From NCBI GenBank assembly GCA_002393945.1, contig DGSO01000006.1:1-64000 (forward strand): a stretch of DNA of 64,000 nt, given 5' to 3'. The first letter of the stretch is position 1. The number at the start of each line of letters is the position of its first letter. The translations under genes were made by a program, and so were the position numbers. The notes under the pieces are model-generated. The model was not told the origin of the DNA. It saw nothing but the letters and a program-made list of their open reading frames with translations, and did not search any database. This document shows, piece after piece, positions 30,708 to 39,649 of the stretch. Origin of the DNA: Bacteroidales bacterium UBA4360 (GTDB lineage Bacteria; Bacteroidota; Bacteroidia; Bacteroidales; UBA932).

Positions 30708-33218
30708 ATGACAATTTTTTTTAAAACAGTCGTAATATCACTGGCCCTGGCATTAAATTCAATTTCCGTGCCAGCGGCAGGTCTTCCCACTCTGCCAGTC
30801 GATTCAAGGATCACAAAAGGCACCCTGGGATGCGGTGTTACGTACTATATGGTATCCAATCCTTCGGCAAAAGGATATGCCGACATTGCCGTTGTCCGCA
30901 GGGATGAGGCGCCTTCGGAAGAAGCAAGGCGGTCTCTCCGTCCCGGTTTCTTTTCCCGCATGAAGATAGCGCCCCGCCACGACGGATACATGTCCGACAA
31001 TGACGGTTCTACGGTTTTCAGATACGAGAACATAGCTTTTTACAGGCCGGAGGTGCTGGATTCCACCCTGCTTTTCACCTTTGACCAGATAGCGCAGTCC
31101 CGCTCGGAACAGGCAATCATCGTATGCGGCGACATTGACCAGGTGGAACTCAAGAAGAAGATGGACATCTTCTCCATGCTTGTCCCGAGGATACTGGTCA
31201 AGGAGGCCCACATACCGGACTATATTTGGGAACCGTCCCCGGCGCCGGTAGTGACGCTAAAAACCGAGCCCGGCAGAAAGGTTTCTGAGATAAGCATCTC
31301 ATATACATCGGCAAGAACCCCTTATCATCTGATGAACACCCCGCAGTTCCTGGTGACGGACATCCTTGCCGAGGAGTTCCGGGCCGTTATCGGCCACCGG
31401 CTGGACAGAAACCTCAGGGATGCCGGAATTCCGGTGGCATATCTGAGGTACAGCGCCGCCACCAGCTTCAATTCCGCCGGGGATGAGCGGTATACCGTAA
31501 CAATCGGCACTTCTCCGGAATTTGTCGATGCGGCCATGCGCACCGTGTCTTCCACCCTTGCGGAACTGGACTCCTTCGGCGTGAGCGAAAGCGAGTTTTC
31601 CGATGCGAAGAACACCCTCCTCCCGTCTTTCATGAAAAGGGCTAAGGCCACCCCTTCCCGCGAAGAGGACGTTGACCGCTGCATCTCCCATTTCCTCTAC
31701 GGCTCCCCGCTCTCTCCGCGGACGGAAGACCTCACCCTCTTTTCCAGGAAAAACGTTGCCGATTCCACCCAGACGCGCCTTTTCAACCGTTTCTCCTCCG
31801 CCCTTCTGGAGCAGCTTTCCAACCTCAGCCTCGAGTATACCCTTGCCGATACCCTTGACAAGGACGAAGCCCTGTTCTACTATAACCTGGCCTATCTTTA
31901 CGGCTCCATCACCCCTTCCGGAAAGGACTACACATGGCATTCGAAGGACACTCTGGGGATGGAAAGGTCTACCCCCAGGATAAGGCTCAAGAGCGAAAAG
32001 GCCGAACCCGTCTCCGGCGGCAAACTATGGACCTTCTCCAACGGGATGCGTGTCGCATACAAACAGATTCCGGGAAGCGGCATGTTCAATTACTGCTTCA
32101 TCATGAACGGAGGCCTTTCCTCCATCGACAATCTGCTTCAGGGAGAAGGAGGATACATTGCGCCGATGCTCTCTATGTACGATGCCGGCGGCCTTTCCTG
32201 CAGCGCCTTCCATGACCTTGTCAAGGCAAAAGGCGTGACCATGAACACCCATGTGGGCGTATACAGCATGAATATCAACGGAGAGGCCCCCACCTCCCGC
32301 CTGTCCTTCCTTCTCAAGGCCCTTCTCGCCCTGTCCGGAGACCGCACTTTCAACTGGGCCGAATTCGAGGCCTATGCACGCAGCGACGCTTTCTACCGGA
32401 CATCGGCATCGGACCTGATGGACATGCAGATGAGCCCTGGATTCATATATATGCCCGTCAAGCGCGCCGGAGCTCTTACGAAGGAGACGGCAAGGAAGGC
32501 GGACAAATACTTCCAGGACCGTTTTGCCAGGGCAAACGACGGTATACTCATCCTCTCCGGAGACCTTGACGAGACCGTCGTAAAAAAACTGCTTCTCAAG
32601 TATCTGGGCGGCTTCAACACAGACCGCGGCAGCATGGCGCGTGTCGCCGTAGACCGCAGCCCCATAGTCGGAACCCGCACCATACAGGGTCCCGGCAGTC
32701 CTGCCCTTTACGTCCTTATGGATGCAGAGTATTCGGTCACCACGCAGAGTTATTATACTGCCGATATAGCCGCAGAGGCGTTGAGGCAGACTCTGGTGAG
32801 CCATCTTGCCCCGTACGGATTCGGGGCCGAGGTGTCGGCAAGCCTGGAGACGCAGCCTCAGGAGCGGTTCCAGCTGCTAATAAGCTGCTATCCGGCCCGC
32901 AGGGAGGGCCTTCCTGACAACGTCACCTGGGACAACGAAAGGGCTCTTACGGCAGTGCGTGCAGCCATCCAGGAAGTTTCCCGCAAGGCTCCTGCCCAGA
33001 TCGATGTCAATGCCTGGAAAGCCCTTGCGATGGATCTCACCAAAAAGAGATTGGGAACTCCGTCAGGGGTGGTCGACATAGTGAAATCGCGCTATGCCGC
33101 CGGGAAAGACTTCTCCAGATATTCGGACAGCATCAATTCCATAACGCCTGAGGTTATACGTTCCTTCCTTGCAGCGCTTGCAGGCGGAGGCCGCATAGAG
33201 TTTATTGTGAATGAGTAG
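30708..33218 (+). CDS. M16 peptidase-like protein without the zinc motif
   Basis: The 836-residue protein has a signal peptide (MTIFFKTVVISLALALNSISVPAAG) and two M16-like halves: TKGTLGCGVTYYMVSNPSAKGYADIAVVRRDE begins the first and TFSNGMRVAYKQIPGSGMFNYCFIMNGGLSS the second. The catalytic HxxEH is absent: the expected region of the first half is missing and the second half has no histidine pair. It is therefore likely a non-catalytic partner of another M16 subunit in the periplasm. ATG 30708 fits the promoter and signal peptide better than 30684. Confidence 0.78.
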   Translation: MTIFFKTVVISLALALNSISVPAAGLPTLPVDSRITKGTLGCGVTYYMVSNPSAKGYADIAVVRRDEAPSEEARRSLRPGFFSRMKIAPRHDGYMSDNDGSTVFRYENIAFYRPEVLDSTLLFTFDQIAQSRSEQAIIVCGDIDQVELKKKMDIFSMLVPRILVKEAHIPDYIWEPSPAPVVTLKTEPGRKVSEISISYTSARTPYHLMNTPQFLVTDILAEEFRAVIGHRLDRNLRDAGIPVAYLRYSAATSFNSAGDERYTVTIGTSPEFVDAAMRTVSSTLAELDSFGVSESEFSDAKNTLLPSFMKRAKATPSREEDVDRCISHFLYGSPLSPRTEDLTLFSRKNVADSTQTRLFNRFSSALLEQLSNLSLEYTLADTLDKDEALFYYNLAYLYGSITPSGKDYTWHSKDTLGMERSTPRIRLKSEKAEPVSGGKLWTFSNGMRVAYKQIPGSGMFNYCFIMNGGLSSIDNLLQGEGGYIAPMLSMYDAGGLSCSAFHDLVKAKGVTMNTHVGVYSMNINGEAPTSRLSFLLKALLALSGDRTFNWAEFEAYARSDAFYRTSASDLMDMQMSPGFIYMPVKRAGALTKETARKADKYFQDRFARANDGILILSGDLDETVVKKLLLKYLGGFNTDRGSMARVAVDRSPIVGTRTIQGPGSPALYVLMDAEYSVTTQSYYTADIAAEALRQTLVSHLAPYGFGAEVSASLETQPQERFQLLISCYPARREGLPDNVTWDNERALTAVRAAIQEVSRKAPAQIDVNAWKALAMDLTKKRLGTPSGVVDIVKSRYAAGKDFSRYSDSINSITPEVIRSFLAALAGGGRIEFIVNE

Positions 33219-33816
33219 GGATTTCGGGACCATAATAGAAATAGGTGACATCCTGGTTTCAGAAGATGTCGTCACCGAGTTCTTTGCCTGCGACTATCCG
33301 GTTTGCAAAGGCCGTTGCTGTATCGTAGGGGATAGCGGAGCTCCTCTCAAGGAAGAGGAACTGGAGCCGCTGGAGCAGGCATATCCCGTATATTCGCCGC
33401 TTATGAGCAGTGCCGGACGGGCTGCAGTCGATGCAAAGGGTTTCTTCGAGATAGACCGAGACGGGGATATAGTCACTCCTCTTGTGGAAGGTACGGAAGA
33501 ATGCGCTTTCTGCAGGATAGATGCTGACGGGAATTGCATCTGCACCATCGAGCAGCAGTTCTGCTGCGGCAAACTGAGGGGATTCCGTAAACCCATATCG
33601 TGCTCCCTTTATCCTATTAGGGTCGTTGAACTGGGGGGAGGGCGCATCGGCCTTAATCTTCACCGCTGGGATATCTGCGCCCCTGCGTTTGCAAAGGGGA
33701 AAAAGGAAAAGGTCCGCGTGTATGAATTCTTACGCGAACCTTTAACCAGAGCTTTCGGAGAGGAGTTTTATTCTGCGCTTTCAGAAGCTGCAAGAATTCT
33801 TTTGGCCTCTTCGTAA
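33211..33816 (+). CDS. DUF3109-family cysteine-rich protein
   Basis: The 201-residue protein matches the DUF3109 family common in Bacteroidota, with an oxidoreductase- or YkgJ-like cysteine pattern: CDYPVCKGRCC near residue 27, then CAFCRIDADGNCICTIEQQFCCGK and CSLYPI. The cysteines probably bind an iron-sulfur cluster or zinc. It overlaps the M16-like gene by eight bases and is likely cotranscribed. The biochemical role is unknown. Confidence 0.85.
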   Translation: MSRDFGTIIEIGDILVSEDVVTEFFACDYPVCKGRCCIVGDSGAPLKEEELEPLEQAYPVYSPLMSSAGRAAVDAKGFFEIDRDGDIVTPLVEGTEECAFCRIDADGNCICTIEQQFCCGKLRGFRKPISCSLYPIRVVELGGGRIGLNLHRWDICAPAFAKGKKEKVRVYEFLREPLTRAFGEEFYSALSEAARILLASS

Positions 33817-33992
33817 TCGTTTTCATTCACCTTCACTTCGATGGCTTTGACATAGCCGAGGGAAGGATAGGAAGAATCCGCACCGAACACGCCGGCCGGA
33901 ATGCCGTTGTCCCTGAGAAGGGCTGCGCAGATGTCTGCGCTTGTCCTCTCGGTGAATTCGGCAACTGTTTTGAATTTCTGAGTGTCACTCAT
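33768..33992 (-). CDS. DUF2007 domain protein
   Basis: The 74-residue protein has the ferredoxin-like DUF2007 pattern (KTVAEFTERTSADICAALLRDNGIPAGVFGADS … IEVKVNENDYEEAKRILA), a family sometimes called putative signal-transducing proteins. The 3' end overlaps the convergent DUF3109 gene by 49 bases, and the start overlaps the stop of the preceding gene. Confidence 0.8.
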   Translation of the reverse strand: MSDTQKFKTVAEFTERTSADICAALLRDNGIPAGVFGADSSYPSLGYVKAIEVKVNENDYEEAKRILAASESAE

Positions 33993-34449
33993 AGCTATTG
34001 ATATTTCTGTCCATGGACATTACTACTCTTGCAAGGTCCCTCATGAGCCCTTCCACTTCAAATGCGCCCAGGATGGGGGTGACAGTTACAGTGTCTTCCC
34101 AAAGGCGGGTGGCGCGGGCTACGGGAGATTTCAGGTGATACTTTATTTCATTGTCCGTGCGGCTTTCCAGGACATAGCCCCTGTCTTCAAAAGCCTTGTC
34201 AATCTGGGCGAAATGCTCTGACGGCTCTCCCTTGGCCCTTACCGTTCTCTTGCCATAGCCGAAGAGCGGATATATGCCGCTCATTACAACGAAGAAAACG
34301 GCGATGAGGCCGATTGACTTCCAGCCGCCCCGGAATGCGGAATTCACATCAGGCGACACGTAGCCAAGGAGCATCAGCGCTCCTATGATCACTACGAAGA
34401 GGATGCAGATCTGAATAAAGTATTTTATGCTTCTTCTGAGGTGTTTCAT
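33985..34449 (-). CDS. Two-helix membrane protein of unknown function
   Basis: The 154-residue protein has two N-terminal transmembrane helices (YFIQICILFVVIIGALMLLG and IGLIAVFFVVMSGIYPLFG) followed by a cytoplasmic alpha/beta domain of about 90 residues. I do not recognise the family. It overlaps hemW by four bases and DUF2007 by eight, so the four genes from 36430 to 33768 form one operon. Confidence 0.75.
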   Translation of the reverse strand: MKHLRRSIKYFIQICILFVVIIGALMLLGYVSPDVNSAFRGGWKSIGLIAVFFVVMSGIYPLFGYGKRTVRAKGEPSEHFAQIDKAFEDRGYVLESRTDNEIKYHLKSPVARATRLWEDTVTVTPILGAFEVEGLMRDLARVVMSMDRNINSYE

Positions 34450-35522
34450 ACCAGTTCTCTTATTATCTCGTCACTTACGAAGAAATGGTCTTCAGGGATG
34501 CGGTAGCGCCTTCCGACCTTCACCAGGGCCCCTTCTCCGATAAGGGAGTCGATTACGCTCTGCCTGCAGTTGGCGAACAGGAATTCCTCATCTATGCCGC
34601 GGGATGTCCTCAGTGCGAGCATGAGAGTTTCCACTTTCTCGTCTTCGACGCTGAGCGATTCCTCCGTGTGGATGTAGCCTTCTATCTCAGGGCTGTTCCA
34701 GCTGCGTGAGCGGCCGCTGAAAGAATGCGCCGCGGGGCCAAGGCCCACGTATGGTTTCCTCTGCCAGTAACCGCTGTTATGCACTGCCTCGAAACTGGGC
34801 TTGGCGAAATTTGATATCTCGTAGTGGTTGTAACCTGCCGCAGCGGCTTTCCTGCAAAGGCTGTAATACTGTCTCCAGCATACTTCGTCATCGGCCTCTT
34901 CGTATTCTCCGTTTTCCAGCATTTCAGCGAGGCGGGAGTCTCCGTCAAGCGTGAGCTGGTAGCAGGAGATATGTTCGGGATTGAGCGCCAGGGCCTCGTC
35001 TACCGTTGCTTCCCAGGTGCTGTCGCTAAGGTTGGAAAGGCCGAAAATGAGGTCCAGGCTCACATTCTCGAAGCCGGCTTCCCTTACAATCCGGTATGCT
35101 TCCCTTGCCTGGTCTGCATTGTGGCGGCGGTTCATCCAGCGCAGCATGCCGTCATCGAAAGACTGTACGCCTATGCTGATTCGGTTTACCCCCAGCGCGT
35201 TCAGGCTCTGTACGTAAGGAAGGCCCTTCTGGACGATGTCTTCGGGGTTGACTTCCATGGTGAACTCGTTGTAAGGGCCGCCGTGGCCGCATGCTTCCAG
35301 TTCCAGGAGAATCCTCGTCAGGGACGATATCGGGAGCAGGGAAGGAGTACCGCCGCCGAAGTAGAGGGTGCGGGGATTATCCTCGATCTCTGAGGCGCGG
35401 CGGCGGATTTCCTCGCAGACGGCGTCCGTGAATTTAGCCATGGGACCGTCTGCGGCTATCTCTGAATAGAAGTCGCAGTAAATGCAGAAACTTCTGCAGA
35501 ATGGTACGTGGATGTAAATCAT
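34446..35522 (-). CDS. hemW: Radical SAM heme chaperone HemW
   Basis: The 358-residue protein has the radical SAM cluster motif CRSFCIYCDF (CxxxCxxC) directly after YIHVPF, the GGGTPS loop and MEVNPED, as in HemW, which delivers heme to membrane cytochromes and was long misnamed HemN. The conserved YEISNFAKP and the C-terminal winged-helix HemN_C domain are present. ATG 35522 is chosen because it overlaps the upstream stop codon as ATGA; an ATG four codons earlier is also in frame. Confidence 0.92.
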   Translation of the reverse strand: MIYIHVPFCRSFCIYCDFYSEIAADGPMAKFTDAVCEEIRRRASEIEDNPRTLYFGGGTPSLLPISSLTRILLELEACGHGGPYNEFTMEVNPEDIVQKGLPYVQSLNALGVNRISIGVQSFDDGMLRWMNRRHNADQAREAYRIVREAGFENVSLDLIFGLSNLSDSTWEATVDEALALNPEHISCYQLTLDGDSRLAEMLENGEYEEADDEVCWRQYYSLCRKAAAAGYNHYEISNFAKPSFEAVHNSGYWQRKPYVGLGPAAHSFSGRSRSWNSPEIEGYIHTEESLSVEDEKVETLMLALRTSRGIDEEFLFANCRQSVIDSLIGEGALVKVGRRYRIPEDHFFVSDEIIRELV

Positions 35523-36430
35523 CGGAGCATGCACTCTGCAGTTCCGAGGAGGCTCTTTTCAGTGTAGACTTCCAGTGAGTATATACCCTTGACGAACTCG
35601 CCGGTGTCGTTGATGTAGATGGAAAGGTCTACTTCCGAGCCTTCGTAGTCAACTTCGCGGGAAGCGGTTGCCTGGAGGGTCTGTCCTGCGCACGTGAACT
35701 CTGTGGATTCATTGTTCATGAGGAGGATTCCTTCAGGATCCTTGACTCTGACGTAAACCCTTACGGGGCCGTGGTCTGCAAGTGAATTCTCTACGAGGGA
35801 GAGGTTTGCCAGCATGTAGCGTACACGGCTGTGACGGTCTCCGGGCTTGTCGTTGTTGTACATGGCCTGGAGGCTGATGCCGCGTGCCCTGAGGACCTTT
35901 CCGGAATTGACCTTGGAGGAAAGATGCTCTACCTGCTGTGAGAGTTCCTCGCTGCGGAGGCGGCTTTCTTCGGCCTCGCGGCGGGCCTGGGCGGCATCTG
36001 CGGTGAGGCGCTTGTTCAAGGTGTTAAGGGAGTCGATCTGGACGATGTAACCCTTCATGATGGTACGGAGGGTGCCCAGTTCCTTTTCGTACTGGCGTAT
36101 CTTGGCGCGGTTAGTAGCCTCAGTCTTTGACAGTTTGTCTATGAGGAGGGCTACCTGTTCGCGGGAGGTGTCCAGCTGGTGGTTGATGGATTCGTAATCT
36201 GAGCTGAGTGAAGCGAAATCGTTCTGAAGTTCTGACATCTGGGTTGCCAGTTCCGCCTTTTCGTCTTCAAGCTGGTTTACGAGGTTGTTCCTCTGGTAAA
36301 GCATGTAGCCAAGCACGCCGGCAAGGGCTACAGCAAGTGCGATGAGGATATAAAGTGTGGTGCGGAGGCCGCCGTTTGCTTTGCGTTCGCGCTCCTGCCG
36401 CTCAATTCTCTCGAGGGGATCTTCTGCCAT
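35519..36430 (-). CDS. Membrane-anchored coiled-coil protein
   Basis: The 303-residue protein has a single transmembrane helix near 24-45 (TTLYILIALAVALAGVLGYML), a long coiled coil from about 48 to 170 and a C-terminal beta-rich domain (ARGISLQAMYNNDKPGDRHSR…). Proteins of this design occur across Bacteroidota with unknown function, possibly envelope scaffolding. It leads the hemW operon and is divergent from the aminopeptidase. Confidence 0.78.
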   Translation of the reverse strand: MAEDPLERIERQERERKANGGLRTTLYILIALAVALAGVLGYMLYQRNNLVNQLEDEKAELATQMSELQNDFASLSSDYESINHQLDTSREQVALLIDKLSKTEATNRAKIRQYEKELGTLRTIMKGYIVQIDSLNTLNKRLTADAAQARREAEESRLRSEELSQQVEHLSSKVNSGKVLRARGISLQAMYNNDKPGDRHSRVRYMLANLSLVENSLADHGPVRVYVRVKDPEGILLMNNESTEFTCAGQTLQATASREVDYEGSEVDLSIYINDTGEFVKGIYSLEVYTEKSLLGTAECMLR

Positions 36431-36471
36431 AATATTGAAATAATTTAATTGATTAATCTGACTATTTTATA

Positions 36472-36489
36472 CAAATATAACTATATTTG
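36472..36489. promoter_or_regulatory. Back-to-back divergent -7 boxes
   Basis: The palindrome CAAATATAACTATATTTG holds TATATTTG on the minus strand (36479-36472) and on the plus strand (36482-36489), two bases apart. Each drives transcription away from the other, toward the coiled-coil gene and the aminopeptidase gene. Confidence 0.7.
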
Positions 36490-36503
36490 TCAAAAATCGT
36501 GCT

Positions 36504-38309
36504 ATGGAATCCATCTTTTCTGAAAGGATAGAGGCGCTGCGCGCCCTTATGAGGGAGAATTCCTGGGATATCGTCATCCTCACCGGGAGCGACCCTCACT
36601 GCAGCGAGTATCCGGCCGGGCGCTGGAAACAGGTTCCCTGGCTTTCCGGTTTCACCGGAGAAGCCGGAGATTTGGCAGTTACGGCCGACCATGCCGGCCT
36701 TTGGACAGACACCCGCTATTTCATCCAGGCAAAGCAGCAGCTGGAGGGTTCCGGCATAGTCCTTCACAAGATGAGAGTCCCGGACCAGGTTCCTATCCCG
36801 CAGTGGATAGCATCCCTGGAGATGGAGTCCCCGGTCATTGCCGTGGACGGCCTTTGCCAGAGCGTATCGGCAGTGAGGGAGTTGCAGGAAGCGGTTCCGT
36901 CGGCAAGGATTGTCCCCGTGGCCGATTTGATTGCCCCCCTGTGGGTGCACCGTCCGGCTGTTCCGTCAACGCCGATAATAACCCTTGGGGAAGACCTCGT
37001 CGGGGAAAGCCGGGAGGCGAAGATCCGTTCGCTGCGCAAGTGGCTTGTCCTTCGCGGGGCCGATGCCATTTTCCTGTCCTCTCTCGACCAGATAGCCTGG
37101 CTCCTGAATGTCCGCGGGAATGACATCGAATACAATCCGGTGGTGATTTCGTACCTGCTGGTGACCATGGAGGATGTGCAGTGGTTCGTGCGCAAGGACG
37201 CCTTCGAAGAGCCGGATTCGGAAACGGAGGCCTCATTTGCGGAGCTCCAGGCCGACGGTGTCTCGGTCAGGGACTATGACGATGCGGCCTTTGCCCTCTC
37301 ATCCCTCAGGGAGAACGGGGTAGACCGGATCTGCATAGACCCTTCGGAACTGAATGTCTTCCTGAGGGATGCCATAGACGACGGCGATCTTCTTCCCGAA
37401 GTTGAAGAGTGCACATCTCCGATACCTCTGAGAAAGGCTGTCAAGAACAGCGTGGAGATTGACGGTTTCCGTGAAGCCCATCTGGAGGACGGACTTGTAA
37501 TGGAGCAGTTCCTGTACTGGATATCCCAGAATGCGGGGAATGTAAACGAATGGGACGCGGCACAGTATCTTGGCTTGCTGAGGGCCTCCGTTCCGGGGTA
37601 CAGGGGAGACAGTTTCGAGACCATATCGGCATATGGGCCGTCTGCGGCGCTGCCGCATTATGTTACGCCGCATACCGGAGCGCCTCTTCTGGAAAGACGC
37701 GGTCTTTATCTGTGCGATTCCGGCGGCCAGTATCTTTTCGGCACCACAGACATTACACGTACGGTGCCGCTGGGGCCCTGCACTCCGCTTGAGAAAGAAG
37801 ATTACACCCTTGTCCTGAAGGGACACATAGACCTTGCCATGTCCGTATTCCCGGCCGGTACTGCCGGCTGCCAGATAGACGCGCTTGCCCGTGAGCCGCT
37901 GTGGAAGTACAAGCGCAACTTCGGCCACGGAACCGGTCATGGAGTGGGCTTCTTCCTGTGCGTTCACGAAGGCCCCCAGGATATGCGCCAGAACTTCAAC
38001 AGGCAGGCTCTCCTGCCCGGCATGGTCCTGTCTGACGAACCCGGAATCTACCGCGAAGGCATGCACGGCATAAGACACGAAAACCTGCTTCTGTGCCGCT
38101 GCGTTGGCGATAACGAGTTTGGCTCCTGGCTTGGATTCGAGACCCTTACCCTCTGCCACTTCGACACATCCTGCCTGGACGTGTCCCTTCTTACATCCGA
38201 TGAACGGGAGTGGCTCAATTCCTACAATGAGAGGGTATATGAAAAACTCTCCCCGCGACTCCCGGCCGATGTTGCGGCCTGGCTTCGCGGGAAGACTATG
38301 CCTGTATAA
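36504..38309 (+). CDS. Xaa-Pro aminopeptidase (aminopeptidase P, M24B)
   Basis: The 601-residue protein has the three-domain layout of long aminopeptidase P: two creatinase-like N-terminal domains and a C-terminal pita-bread domain. The metal ligands are visible as D in LYLCDSGGQYLFGTTDITR (two aspartates), H in FGHGTGHGVGFFLCVHEGPQ, and two glutamates in LSDEPGIYREGMHGIRHENLL. It removes an N-terminal residue before proline in the cytoplasm. It is transcribed alone from a divergent promoter. Confidence 0.93.
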   Translation: MESIFSERIEALRALMRENSWDIVILTGSDPHCSEYPAGRWKQVPWLSGFTGEAGDLAVTADHAGLWTDTRYFIQAKQQLEGSGIVLHKMRVPDQVPIPQWIASLEMESPVIAVDGLCQSVSAVRELQEAVPSARIVPVADLIAPLWVHRPAVPSTPIITLGEDLVGESREAKIRSLRKWLVLRGADAIFLSSLDQIAWLLNVRGNDIEYNPVVISYLLVTMEDVQWFVRKDAFEEPDSETEASFAELQADGVSVRDYDDAAFALSSLRENGVDRICIDPSELNVFLRDAIDDGDLLPEVEECTSPIPLRKAVKNSVEIDGFREAHLEDGLVMEQFLYWISQNAGNVNEWDAAQYLGLLRASVPGYRGDSFETISAYGPSAALPHYVTPHTGAPLLERRGLYLCDSGGQYLFGTTDITRTVPLGPCTPLEKEDYTLVLKGHIDLAMSVFPAGTAGCQIDALAREPLWKYKRNFGHGTGHGVGFFLCVHEGPQDMRQNFNRQALLPGMVLSDEPGIYREGMHGIRHENLLLCRCVGDNEFGSWLGFETLTLCHFDTSCLDVSLLTSDEREWLNSYNERVYEKLSPRLPADVAAWLRGKTMPV

Positions 38310-38315
38310 AACTTA

Positions 38316-38789
38316 TTAAGCTTCCTTCATCGTGGCAGAGAAGGCAATGGTATAGTTGCCAAGATGCCAGGAGGATTCGGTATCCCTTGTAAAGCGGATG
38401 TCAAGGTCTTTTCCGGAAAGGATTTGAGGGCGGAATGATGCGCCGTCAAGTTCTATCTTGACCTCCCGCGGCTCTGTTGTATAATCGTAAGCCGGAGCGT
38501 TTACATTGCCGTTCTTGTCTGTAATAAACTCGTTTTCTTCCCTCTCGAAATACTGCTTGTGGCCGTTTTCGTCAGTGAATTCCAGACGGGAGTACCTTAC
38601 GCGGATGCCCTCGATGGGATCTCCGTTTTCCGAGAGGACCCTTCCTACTATCTTGTAACTTGCCTGAGAGGCACCATATGTTTCACGGGGCTGCACACCG
38701 GAAACGGCTTTTACACCGCCGGTTATGCCAAGCAGTGAGAGGATGGCTCCTGCTATGATTTCGTAAAGATGTCTGAGTTTTGCGGCCAT
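38316..38789 (-). CDS. Secreted CarboxypepD_reg-like protein
   Basis: The 157-residue protein has a hydrophobic N-terminal segment (EIIAGAILSLLGITGGVKAV) and a beta-sandwich starting YGASQASYKIVGRVLSENGDPIEGIRVRY, the pattern of carboxypeptidase-regulatory-like domains. It resembles a Bacteroidota group annotated as radical SAM-associated putative lipoproteins, but no lipobox cysteine is present and no radical SAM gene is adjacent, so the assignment is tentative. Confidence 0.6.
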   Translation of the reverse strand: MAAKLRHLYEIIAGAILSLLGITGGVKAVSGVQPRETYGASQASYKIVGRVLSENGDPIEGIRVRYSRLEFTDENGHKQYFEREENEFITDKNGNVNAPAYDYTTEPREVKIELDGASFRPQILSGKDLDIRFTRDTESSWHLGNYTIAFSATMKEA

Positions 38790-38839
38790 GGCTTCATTTT
38801 TTCATCCTTTAAGATGCAAAAACAAGCCCCCGCGTTGCA

Positions 38840-39544
38840 TCAAGGATGCACCAAAGTGCCGATTTTTTCTCCCTTGAGGAGTTTGGTGAGGTTCCCGGTG
38901 GCGTTCATGTCAAAGACCACTATGGGCATCTTGCCGTCGCTGCAGAGGGCATAGGCCGTCTGGTCCATTACCTTGAGATGCTTGGAGATGGCTTCGTCGA
39001 AGGTGAGCTCATCGTACTTCTTTGCCGATGGATCCTTCTCCGGGTCTGCAGTATAGACGCCGTCAACGCGGGTGCCCTTGAGGAGGGCATCGGCACCGAT
39101 TTCAAGGGCGCGGAGGGCAGCGCCGCTGTCTGTGGTGAAGAAGGGATTTCCGGTGCCGCCGGCGATGAGGACCACTCCGCCTTCTTCCATGACCTTCACG
39201 GCGTCATCCCTCATGTAGTACTTGGCGTGCGGTTCCATGGGAGTGGAGGTGAATACCACGGCGTTCACTCCTTCTGCCTTGATGAACATGGAAAGGGCCA
39301 GGGAATTGATGACGGTTGCAAGCATGCCCATCTTGTCTCCGTCAACCCTGTCAAAGCCTTTTCCCACACCCTGAAGGCCGCGGAAAATGTTTCCGCCGCC
39401 GTTTACGATTGCTATCTGAAGACCGGCCTTTGCTGCCGATGCGATCTCTTTTGCATATTTTCCCAGCCATTCGGTCTCAAGGCCTTTTCCTGCGGGACCA
39501 CCAAGGCTTTCACCGCTAAGTTTCAGAAGTACTCTCTTATACAT
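38840..39544 (-). CDS. pyrH: Uridylate kinase
   Basis: The 234-residue protein phosphorylates UMP to UDP. It belongs to the amino-acid-kinase fold, not the NMP kinases: RVLLKLSGESLGG at the start, IAIVNGGGNIFRG, DKMGMLATVINSLAL and VDGVYTADPEKDPSAKKYDEL are all signature blocks. A -7 box TATTTTTG lies on the minus strand at 39577-39570. It is divergent from sdhC. Confidence 0.95.
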   Translation of the reverse strand: MYKRVLLKLSGESLGGPAGKGLETEWLGKYAKEIASAAKAGLQIAIVNGGGNIFRGLQGVGKGFDRVDGDKMGMLATVINSLALSMFIKAEGVNAVVFTSTPMEPHAKYYMRDDAVKVMEEGGVVLIAGGTGNPFFTTDSGAALRALEIGADALLKGTRVDGVYTADPEKDPSAKKYDELTFDEAISKHLKVMDQTAYALCSDGKMPIVVFDMNATGNLTKLLKGEKIGTLVHP

Positions 39545-39611
39545 TTCAATAATATTGTTTTCGTTCCAACAAAAATATCCAAATAATGGGAAACTTCCAA
39601 GAAAGATTCCT

Positions 39612-39619
39612 ATATTTGC
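39612..39619 (+). promoter_or_regulatory. -7 box of sdhC
   Basis: TATATTTG matches the consensus exactly and lies 30 bases before the sdhC start. Confidence 0.6.
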
Positions 39620-39649
39620 ATACTTGAAACAACAAAACTATAAGTATAC

